A stretch of DNA of 64,000 bases. It comes from Pseudomonas peli (lineage in GTDB: Bacteria; Pseudomonadota; Gammaproteobacteria; Pseudomonadales; Pseudomonadaceae). Both the position numbers and the translations under genes were made by a program. Of this stretch, positions 25,765-32,306 are shown in pieces; positions within the stretch are counted from its first letter, which is position 1, and each line of letters starts with the position of its first letter. Location of the stretch: assembly GCF_900099645.1 (NCBI RefSeq), contig NZ_FMTL01000001.1, forward strand, positions 496,001 through 560,000, read 5' to 3'. The notes beneath the pieces were generated by a model. The model did no database searches. It saw only the letters and a program-made list of their open reading frames with translations, and had not been told where the DNA came from.

Positions 25765-26199
25765 ATGCACTACCGCCAACTCCCCACCTCGCTCAAGCCA
25801 CTGGCTGACAAGTTCTACCGCAATCAACGATCAGCCATGCGCGCCGCAGCCGGCGCCCAGCTATGGGTAGCCGAAGACCGGGAAATCGTCGCGGCGCTGT
25901 GCCTGCACCCGGTCGCACATGGGCATTGGCTGACCAGCCTGCTGGTCGATAGCGCTCGGCAGGGGCAAGGCATCGCGCTCCAGTTGATCGAGACTGCGTT
26001 GCTCGATTGCCCGGCACCGGTCTGGCTGTTCTGCCACCCGCAACTCAGCGACTTCTACCTGCGCCTGGGCTTTGCCCCCTGCACCGACCTGCCTCAGCCG
26101 TTGGCTGAACGCCTGAGGCGCTATCAGCGCAGCAAAAACCTGCTGGCATTTGTGCGCGTGCCGAGCTCGAGCCTTACCGCTCAAGGGCTGGAACCTTAG
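25765..26199 (+). CDS. GNAT-family N-acetyltransferase
   Basis: The 144-residue protein has the GNAT core, with acetyl-CoA motif A LTSLLVDSARQGQGIALQLI (the R/Q-x-x-G-x-G/A pyrophosphate loop, here RQGQGIA) and motif B near the C-terminus (LSDFYLRLGFAP). The substrate is unknown. I chose ATG 25765 because the fold begins at MHYRQLPTSLK. The ribosome binding site is weak, and the upstream frame overlaps the 43-residue gene. It is not linked to any obvious toxin partner. DUF1778-like or RHH genes are absent, so a toxin-antitoxin role is not supported. Confidence 0.82.
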   Translation: MHYRQLPTSLKPLADKFYRNQRSAMRAAAGAQLWVAEDREIVAALCLHPVAHGHWLTSLLVDSARQGQGIALQLIETALLDCPAPVWLFCHPQLSDFYLRLGFAPCTDLPQPLAERLRRYQRSKNLLAFVRVPSSSLTAQGLEP

Positions 26200-26328
26200 T
26201 ACCAGATAAACCAACACCATTCGGCAGATAGTGGCCCATGCTGGCACGTTGCAGAATTTTACTATTGCCATCGCCAGGGCAAGCTCTGCATGCTTAGCTC
26301 ATAACAACGACAACAGTGGCCTTTAACT

Positions 26329-27366
26329 ATGCAGATATCGCGGTTGCTCAGGCGCCTGCGTAGCGACTTCCAGTTGTCCATCATCACGCTGATGGGCCTG
26401 TTTGGCGTGATTGGCATTAGCCCCTATGCCGTCTACCGGCTAGCGACCGGCAACTACCTGGTAGGCTCCTCCGACACCGTGATCGTTGTCTCCACAGTGA
26501 TGGCGGTGATCTATGCCTGGCGCACCGGTGACACGATCAAACCCGGCATCTACCTGGCCACCATCTTCTCCGCCGGTGCAACGCTGATCGCCATCAACCT
26601 GGGTGTAAACGGCCTGTTCTGGATTTACCCGCTGATCATGTTCAATTTCTTTATGGTGTCGCCGGCCAAGGCCTTGTTGGCCACCACCCTGGTGCTCACC
26701 ACGCTGGTCGGTTACGGCCAACTTAAACCCGGCTCGGTATTCGAAAGCGACTACCAGATGGTGTCATTTCTGGTCACCAGCATGATGGCCAGCATCCTCA
26801 GTTTCGTCTTTGCCTACCGCACCAGCACTCAGCGCGACCAACTGCAGCAACTGGCCATCCATGACCCGCTGACCGGCGCCCGTAATCGCCGAGCGATGAA
26901 TGAAGAACTGAAGATCGCCGCCTCCATTTACCGCCGCCACGGCAACAGCTACGGCGTCTTGGTGATGGACCTGGATCATTTCAAACGGATCAATGACAAC
27001 CATGGCCATCATGCCGGCGACCAGGTGCTGGTGGACTTTGTCGAACTGATCAAAAGCTCATCGCGCAAGGAAGACCGACTGTTCCGCTTCGGCGGCGAGG
27101 AATTCCTCCTGCTGCTGCCCAACACCGAACGCGCAGGCTTACTGGCCGCCGCGCAACACCTGCAGCAGCAAGTGGCGCAGCACCTGCGCGGGCCCAGCGG
27201 TGCGGTGACCATGTCAGTAGGCGGGGCCATCTTGCGCCGCGACGAACACTGGGAAAGCCTGCTGCAGCGCGCCGACGAACGCCTCTATCGCGCCAAGAAT
27301 GCCGGCCGTAACTGCATCGTCATCGATGATGGCGTGGACAAAACCAGCAGCCTACCCATCGCCTGA
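26329..27366 (+). CDS. Membrane-bound diguanylate cyclase (GGDEF)
   Basis: Makes cyclic di-GMP from two GTP. The N-terminal 165 residues contain five to six hydrophobic helices (from SIITLMGLFGVIGISPY to FLVTSMMASILSFVFAY) and form an uncharacterised membrane sensor. The C-terminal GGDEF domain has an intact active site, GGEEF in FRFGGEEFLLLLP, with a preceding RxxD (RKED) exactly five residues before it, which is the inhibitory I-site. Both catalysis and product inhibition are therefore expected. At 345 residues it fits the group of 5TMR-like GGDEF proteins. No partner gene is adjacent. Confidence 0.92.
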   Translation: MQISRLLRRLRSDFQLSIITLMGLFGVIGISPYAVYRLATGNYLVGSSDTVIVVSTVMAVIYAWRTGDTIKPGIYLATIFSAGATLIAINLGVNGLFWIYPLIMFNFFMVSPAKALLATTLVLTTLVGYGQLKPGSVFESDYQMVSFLVTSMMASILSFVFAYRTSTQRDQLQQLAIHDPLTGARNRRAMNEELKIAASIYRRHGNSYGVLVMDLDHFKRINDNHGHHAGDQVLVDFVELIKSSSRKEDRLFRFGGEEFLLLLPNTERAGLLAAAQHLQQQVAQHLRGPSGAVTMSVGGAILRRDEHWESLLQRADERLYRAKNAGRNCIVIDDGVDKTSSLPIA

Positions 27367-27484
27367 TCCCTCGATTTATCTTTACTTACAACTTGCGCGG
27401 AAAAATTCTCGCGCGCGGCGAGCAAGGCTGTAACAACTCGGCTTTGTCTCTGTCTATTGGCCACACTTCATACAGAGCACTGCC

Positions 27485-28000
27485 ATGAAAAGACGCTCCC
27501 TGCTCAAGGGGATGGCCCTCTTGCCAGCCCTGCCCTTGCTCGGTCACGCCCCACTTAGCCTGGCAGAAGCTGTTGCCAGTAGCGTGACGCCTCTGAATAA
27601 ACCCCACAGCGACTGGCGCGACCTGCTGACGCCTGAAGCCTATGCCGTGCTCTTCGAAGAGGACACCGAAGCGCCTGGCAGCAGCCCGTTAAATCAGGAA
27701 AAACGCGATGGCACCTACCTGTGCGCCGCCTGCTACCTGCCGCTGTTCGCCAGCCAGGACAAATATGAAAGCGGCACCGGCTGGCCCAGCTTTACCCAGC
27801 CGATTGCCGGCCATATGGGCACCAAAAGCGACTTCAAGCTGTTCTTCCCGCGCACCGAATACCATTGTGCGCGCTGCGGCGGGCATCAGGGTCATGTCTT
27901 CGACGACGGCCCGAAGCCGCGCGGCGAACGCTGGTGCAACAACGGCGTGGCCTTGCGCTTTATCCCGCAAGGCGAAGCCTTACCTGAGCTGCGGAGCTGA
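27485..28000 (+). CDS. msrB: Exported methionine-R-sulfoxide reductase MsrB (Tat-type signal)
   Basis: The start MKRRSLLKGMALLPALPLLG has a twin-arginine pair and a hydrophobic run, followed by an Ala-x-Ala-like end, so export by Tat is predicted. The enzyme part has the two zinc pairs (Cys80/83 in CAACY and Cys128/131 in CARCGGHQGHVF) and the catalytic Cys151 in RWCNNGVALRF, with GTGWPSF before it. It reduces methionine R-sulfoxide in exported proteins. The msrA start lies 2 nt after its stop, so the pair is one unit. At 171 residues it has an MsrB domain and signal only. Confidence 0.93.
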   Translation: MKRRSLLKGMALLPALPLLGHAPLSLAEAVASSVTPLNKPHSDWRDLLTPEAYAVLFEEDTEAPGSSPLNQEKRDGTYLCAACYLPLFASQDKYESGTGWPSFTQPIAGHMGTKSDFKLFFPRTEYHCARCGGHQGHVFDDGPKPRGERWCNNGVALRFIPQGEALPELRS

Positions 28001-28002
28001 AC

Positions 28003-28671
28003 ATGACTGCTATGACCTATACTTGGCGCCGCCGTCTGCTGGCCAGCAGCATCCTCGTTTTGGGCGGCCTGCTGGCCGCTTGTGAACCCACAGCTGCGCA
28101 AGCGCCGCAGCCGCAGTCCAAAACCGCAACGCCGATGGTGGAAAACCCCGGCGTGGCAATCTTCGCCGGCGGCTGTTTCTGGTGCACCGAGTCAGACTTC
28201 GACAAAGTGCCCGGCGTAATTGACACCACCTCCGGCTACATCGGCGGGCATGTCGACAACCCCACTTATGAGCAGGTTTCTGCAGGCACTAGCGGGCATA
28301 TCGAAGCGGTGCGCGTACGCTTTGACCCCAGCAAGACCAGCTACGCCAAGCTGCTTGAAGCCTACTGGCCCACCATTGATCCGGTGACCGCCAACGCCCA
28401 GTTCTGCGACCGCGGTCCGCAATACCGCAGCGCGATCTTCTACAGCAGCGCCGAAGAGCAGCAACTGGCCGAAGCCTCCAAAGCCACTTTGGATAAATCC
28501 GGGCGTTTGCCGGCCCCGGTGGTCACGGAAATCCTCGCCGCCAGCACCTTTTATCCAGCCGAGGACTATCACCAGGACTATTACCAACGTAACCCGCTGC
28601 GCTACAACTACTACCGCAACGGCTGCGGTCGTGATCAACGCTTGGAGCAACTCTGGGGCAAGAAGCAATAA
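28003..28671 (+). CDS. msrA: Exported methionine-S-sulfoxide reductase MsrA (lipoprotein-type signal)
   Basis: The 222-residue protein has a hydrophobic signal ending LLAAC at residue 27, a plausible lipobox, and then the MsrA catalytic GCFWCTES (Cys58 and Cys61), SGYIGGHVDNPTYEQVSAG, and a C-terminal AEDYHQDYYQRNP block that gives the substrate-binding Tyr and Glu. Reduction of the S-form of methionine sulfoxide in the periplasm follows. ATG 28003 has GGAG ahead. It is coupled to msrB, so both diastereomers can be repaired outside the cytoplasm. Lipid attachment needs experimental proof. Confidence 0.92.
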   Translation: MTAMTYTWRRRLLASSILVLGGLLAACEPTAAQAPQPQSKTATPMVENPGVAIFAGGCFWCTESDFDKVPGVIDTTSGYIGGHVDNPTYEQVSAGTSGHIEAVRVRFDPSKTSYAKLLEAYWPTIDPVTANAQFCDRGPQYRSAIFYSSAEEQQLAEASKATLDKSGRLPAPVVTEILAASTFYPAEDYHQDYYQRNPLRYNYYRNGCGRDQRLEQLWGKKQ

Positions 28672-28792
28672 ACCGCGCCCATCGGCTGGCCCTCGTGCCC
28701 GCTGATGGCGCTGTATTCAGCCGCTGATGCCAGGATGCGGCAGTCGTCGCATCCGCTATGGTTGAGTTCACACCTTGCCCAGTGAGCACTCA

Positions 28793-29230
28793 ATGGCCCC
28801 GTTGAAACCCCTGTTCAAACTCACCTCGCTGATCGCTCTGTTCGGCTGGCTGATGCTGGTCTGCCTGCCATTCTGGCCCTATACCGATGAACTGGTACTG
28901 GGCCTCAGCGTGGTCCTGCTGGCCATCGTCTATAGCTGGCTGTTGTTTGTCGCCATGCGCCAGCGGCCTGAACCGGGTAGCGGCAGGCCCGGTTTCTTTA
29001 GCCTCGGCGGGGTGCTCTCACTGCTGCGACAACCCACCGCCGCACTGGCAGCCTGGATACATATTCTGGCGTTCGATCTGATGGTCGGGCTGTTTATCCG
29101 CCACGAAGGCGCCATCGCGGGCATCAGCCACTGGGCACTGTTACCCTGTTATGTGCTGACGCTAATGTTCGGCCCACTGGGCCTGCTGGCGTTTCTAGGC
29201 TTGCGCTGGGGCTTGGTGATGGCGGCCTGA
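28793..29230 (+). CDS. ABA4-like (DUF4281) membrane protein
   Basis: The 145-residue protein has four hydrophobic helices (LTSLIALFGWLMLVCLPFW, GLSVVLLAIVYSWLLFVAM, and two after) and the family-typical segment AWIHILAFDLMVGLFIRHE with TLMFGPLGLLAFL. DUF4281 is named after plant ABA4, a carotenoid-pathway protein, but the bacterial function is unknown. ATG 28793 starts the first helix. A GCTAGCAGG inverted-repeat element begins immediately after the stop codon (29230/29231). Confidence 0.8.
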   Translation: MAPLKPLFKLTSLIALFGWLMLVCLPFWPYTDELVLGLSVVLLAIVYSWLLFVAMRQRPEPGSGRPGFFSLGGVLSLLRQPTAALAAWIHILAFDLMVGLFIRHEGAIAGISHWALLPCYVLTLMFGPLGLLAFLGLRWGLVMAA

Positions 29231-29379
29231 GCTAGCAGGCCGTTGAGAATGTTAGCGAGGCAGTCGAGACAAGGCGAAAACAAGCGAGGAAGCGGAGTTT
29301 ACGAGCTGTAAATGAGCATTCCGAGCCTGTTTTCAACGCAGTATCGGCAACGTAGGTAATTTTTCAACGGCCTGTTAGC
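29231..29379. mobile_element. MITE-like inverted-repeat element, copy 2 (149 bp)
   Basis: The ends GCTAGCAGGCCGTTGA and TCAACGGCCTGTTAGC are inverted copies, 15 of 16 matching. The inner 41-base core at 29285-29325 is identical to the one at 15579-15619, and both copies share AGACAAGGC with AAAACA before and CTGTTTT with AACGCAG after. The outer ends differ from copy 1. The right end carries the stop codon of the minus-strand gene at 29375. Confidence 0.8.
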
Positions 29380-29710
29380 GGCTGCGCTCATAGTATTCAG
29401 TGCTCTGCCCTGGATACTGCTGCACCCGGTAGCCATTGGGGTACTCAATCGTTTGCTTGATCGTCCCGCGGTTTTCTATCGACTGGCTGCCGTAACGCTG
29501 CTCATGGCGCTGCAGGCCGTCGGGTAGGCGCTGCCCGCCATAGAGATTATGGCTTTCGATGGTCTGTGAGCTGCCGATGCTGCCACTGGCACCGGGGCTG
29601 ATATAGGTCTTCGGAATGACCCGCAACGTCTGCGGCGCCTGCTGCTCGGCATACAGCGGCGTTACCAACAGCAGCCCAACCAGGCTGATCGCATATCGAC
29701 ACATCGTCAT
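29375..29710 (-). CDS. Small secreted protein of unknown function
   Basis: The product is 111 residues from ATG 29710 (MTMCRYAISLVGLLLVTPLY), with GAGG 5 nt upstream. The signal peptide ends near Tyr-Ala-Glu. The mature part is polar, rich in Gln, Tyr, Gly and Ser, with no cysteine after the signal. It has QTIESHNLYGGQRLPDGLQR and a C-terminal QQYPGQSTEYYERSR, suggesting an extended or beta structure. I do not recognise a family. The stop codon TAA lies inside the terminal repeat of the MITE-like element, so the present 3' end may derive from the insertion. Confidence 0.7.
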   Translation of the reverse strand: MTMCRYAISLVGLLLVTPLYAEQQAPQTLRVIPKTYISPGASGSIGSSQTIESHNLYGGQRLPDGLQRHEQRYGSQSIENRGTIKQTIEYPNGYRVQQYPGQSTEYYERSR

Positions 29711-29992
29711 CACAACCTCTGCGCCATTGGCGCGTAACGAACTTGATGGTTTGGCAACAGCACCCCACCTGCGGTTCCGACCTGTGGTCCACCTTGGCAG
29801 ACTTGAGCCGTAAAACTGCTCAAATATTGAGCAATCATCCGCGAATCGCAGAAAAGCACAAGCCCCACACTAGCCGATGCAGAAAGCCCTTGGATAAAGC
29901 TGGCATGCTGTTTCGCGATGCCCGTCCCGCTAAATCCGCCAAGCATTTATTAGTATCACCGACTACGTCTTCACTTGAGCAACACGCCCCAG

Positions 29993-30529
29993 ATGACCTT
30001 TCGCATCGTTCTACTGTTTCTTATCAGCCTGCCCAATCTGGCACTTGCTGATCCCTTCAGCTGCAGGGCAGTGGCCATCAGCGACGGCGATACGTTCAGC
30101 TGCCAGACCACCGAGAATAAACGGTTGCGGGTTCGCCTCGCAGAAATTGACGCACCAGAAAGAAAGCAACCCTATGGCGCCGAAGCCAAGCAGGCGTTGT
30201 CAGCTTTGGTGCTGGAGAAACAGGTCGTCCTGCAGGTCAACGAGGTGGATCGCTACGGCATCACACGGGCTCGCGCCTATGTCGGTGGCACTGACGTGAA
30301 CTACACACTGGTCGCGCAAGGCGCTGCCTGGGCCTATACCAAGCAGCTGAAAGACCACCGACTCAAAGATGCCGAAACCCTGGCCAGAAACATGGGTAAA
30401 GGCCTCTGGCACCTGCCCGCCGAAGACATCGTCGCGCCCTGGGACTGGCGCTACGCCGGCAGAATTGCCGCGCCGCAAAAAACCAAACCCAGTCGAACTG
30501 CATCGTTCTCTCAGTTCGGTGGCGGCTAG
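29993..30529 (+). CDS. Secreted thermonuclease-family (SNase) nuclease
   Basis: The mature protein after a signal peptide (MTFRIVLLFLISLPNLALA) carries the staphylococcal-nuclease-like fold: a calcium site in AISDGDTFSC, the catalytic RLRVRLAEIDAPERKQPYG segment, and a second arginine region (RARAYVGGTDVNYTLVAQG), followed by NMGKGLWHLP. It should cut DNA or RNA outside the cytoplasm. ATG 29993 fits the signal peptide. A TTG at 29975 is also in frame. The full length is about 178 residues. A tRNA gene on the other strand begins 15 nt after the stop. Confidence 0.9.
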   Translation: MTFRIVLLFLISLPNLALADPFSCRAVAISDGDTFSCQTTENKRLRVRLAEIDAPERKQPYGAEAKQALSALVLEKQVVLQVNEVDRYGITRARAYVGGTDVNYTLVAQGAAWAYTKQLKDHRLKDAETLARNMGKGLWHLPAEDIVAPWDWRYAGRIAAPQKTKPSRTASFSQFGGG

Positions 30530-30543
30530 AACATTGGGGTTGA

Positions 30544-30619
30544 TGGTGCCGGAGACAGGAATCGAACCTGCGACCTTCGCGTTACGAGTGCGCTGCTCTA
30601 CCGACTGAGCTACACCGGC
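30544..30619 (-). tRNA. tRNA-Thr (anticodon CGU), CCA encoded
   Basis: On the minus strand GCCGGTGTAGCTC opens the acceptor and D arm, the anticodon loop is CTCGTAA, and the T arm GCAGGTTCGATTCCTGT is intact. The gene ends in CCGGCACCA. Three positions look unpaired: U6-U67 in the acceptor, and G27-A43 and A31-C39 in the anticodon stem. Confidence 0.92.
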
Positions 30620-30734
30620 AAGATATTGCTTAAGTCGCGCACACTAGCTGCAACGCGACTCAAGCTGTCATCCCAAGCCTAGCTGACGGCCGTACACCTC
30701 ACGGACTTTGCGCTGCTGTGAAGTGTAACGGCGG

Positions 30735-31577
30735 TTACTTGCTCGGCAGTTCGATACGGTCTTCGTGGATCACGATGCGACCCTGTTTGTACAAACCGCC
30801 GATGGCTTTCTTGAAGTTGCCCTTGCTGACCCGAAACAGCCCGGCAATTTCTTCTGGCGAACTCTTATCGTTCACCTTGAGCACGCCATCGTGCTCACGC
30901 AACTTGGTCAGAATCTGCTCGCCCAAGCTGCTGGCCGCTTCTTGGCCAACCGGTTGCAGGCTCAGGCTGATTTTGCCGTCGGCACGCACTTCCTTGATAA
31001 AGCCTTTTTCCTGCATGCCGCTGCGCACAAACTTGAACAGCTCATTCTTGTGGATCAGGCCCCAGTGCTTGCCATTGATAATGGCTTTGAAGCCCATATC
31101 GGTGGATTCGGCCACCAACAGATCAACTTCCTGGCCTGCCGTATAGTTGGCTGGCACGTTATCCAAGTAACGATCCAGACGTGCGGTGGCGGTGATGCGC
31201 TTGCTGCGCTTATCGAGGAATACATGCACCACGCAGTAATCACCAATCTGCAACGGGCGCTTTTCTTCGGAGTGCGGTAACAATAAATCTTTCGGCAAAC
31301 CCCAATTCAGGAATAAGCCCACGCGATTTATATCCACAACTTTCAAACTGGCGAATTCACCCACCTGAACTTTTGGTTTTTCTGTGGTGGCAATTAATTT
31401 GTCTTCGCTGTCCAAGTAAATAAAGACGTTTAACCAGTCTTCCACTTCGCTTGGGGTGTCGCTCGGGATATAACGCTTAGGCAATAGAATTTCGCCATCC
31501 GCACCGCCATCCAGGTACAGGCCGAAGTCGGTGTGCTTCACGACCTGCAAACTATTCATTCGTCCAATTACAGCCAT
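30735..31577 (-). CDS. cvfB: CvfB/YitL-type S1 RNA-binding domain protein
   Basis: The 280-residue protein has the CvfB layout: S1-like domains in series (VVKHTDFGLYLDGGADGEIL, then LKVVDINRVGLFLNWGLPKD and STDMGFKAIINGKHWGLIHK) and a winged-helix C-terminal domain (SPEEIAGLFRVSKGNFKKAIGGL). Such proteins bind RNA. In Gram-positive bacteria the family affects virulence gene expression, and its target in Pseudomonas is unclear. The ATG at 31577 is the natural start. It stands alone on the minus strand between the tRNA and an AT-rich intergenic region. Confidence 0.9.
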   Translation of the reverse strand: MAVIGRMNSLQVVKHTDFGLYLDGGADGEILLPKRYIPSDTPSEVEDWLNVFIYLDSEDKLIATTEKPKVQVGEFASLKVVDINRVGLFLNWGLPKDLLLPHSEEKRPLQIGDYCVVHVFLDKRSKRITATARLDRYLDNVPANYTAGQEVDLLVAESTDMGFKAIINGKHWGLIHKNELFKFVRSGMQEKGFIKEVRADGKISLSLQPVGQEAASSLGEQILTKLREHDGVLKVNDKSSPEEIAGLFRVSKGNFKKAIGGLYKQGRIVIHEDRIELPSK

Positions 31578-31889
31578 GATGCCCTACCCTCATTACCAGG
31601 CCGGCATTCTAGCCGACTCGCCTCTGAATTTCTCGGCCTACCGGCCATCGCACAGCGCCAGCCTGATGGCCTGCGGAGCAATCCGACCGATGGCCTAGAT
31701 CGCGAGACGCAGCCTCAATACGAATTATCTATTCTTATTAAAACAATCACTTACTGGCATATCCGCTAATTACGCGGGCTATTTACAGAATAATCTCTCT
31801 GCATATCGCTACATCCGAGCTTTATTTATCAAGCAATTGTCAAGCATTTCGAGTATTATGCGCGGCCAAATTAATTTTTGAGTAGGTTA
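31578..31889. other. Intergenic region, AT-rich on its right side
   Basis: No coding frame is supported. From about 31715 the base composition turns AT-rich, with stretches such as TTATTTATCAAGCAATTG before the small gene at 31890. This is the likely promoter region for that gene. I see no clean -35/-10 pair. Confidence 0.5.
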
Positions 31890-32078
31890 ATGGCCGTCAT
31901 GCGCGTAAAAGCATCCAACAGCAAACCCAAGCCGGCTCCAGCCGTGGAAACCAGCGCCTCGATCGACGCACAGATCGAAGCCTTCCTGAAATCCGGCGGG
32001 GAAATTCAGCAAATTGCCAAAGGCGTCAGCGGCCAGGTGTACGGCACCACCAAGCAGATCACCATCGGTAAAAAGTAA
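31890..32078 (+). CDS. Small hypothetical protein with FLKSGGEIQQI motif
   Basis: The 62-residue protein starts MAVMRVKASNSKPKPAPAVE and has a basic, Lys/Pro/Ala-rich N-terminus, then a helical segment IDAQIEAFLKSGGEIQQIAKG and a beta-like end QVYGTTKQITIGKK. The FLxxGGxIQxI stretch resembles a short segment I recall in the Pseudomonas transcription factor SutA, but overall similarity is small. ATG 31899 is an alternative start. No signal or membrane segment. Function unknown. Confidence 0.6.
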   Translation: MAVMRVKASNSKPKPAPAVETSASIDAQIEAFLKSGGEIQQIAKGVSGQVYGTTKQITIGKK

Positions 32079-32306
32079 CGCTTTCTGGCCATGCAGCGCT
32101 TTGCTCGCAATGACAAGGCGCTGGCCAGTGCATAACCCCCTCAGCTTCCAAGCCCCCTTCCTCAGTCCGACATCAGTTGTTTCACCCTTTTACGCCCCGC
32201 CCACTGGCGCTTAGCACAACCTTGTTTCAGAATCATGTCAGCCCGCAATTTGCGGCGGTTTCGGCATTGCCACTGCTGAACGATGGCAATCGCCCCAGGA
32301 GTACCC

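Noticed and set aside
25765..26199. GNAT toxin of a toxin-antitoxin pair with the 43-residue gene
   Set aside because: The small protein lacks a ribbon-helix-helix and is separated by 68 nt, and the GNAT sequence has the layout of an ordinary acetyltransferase.
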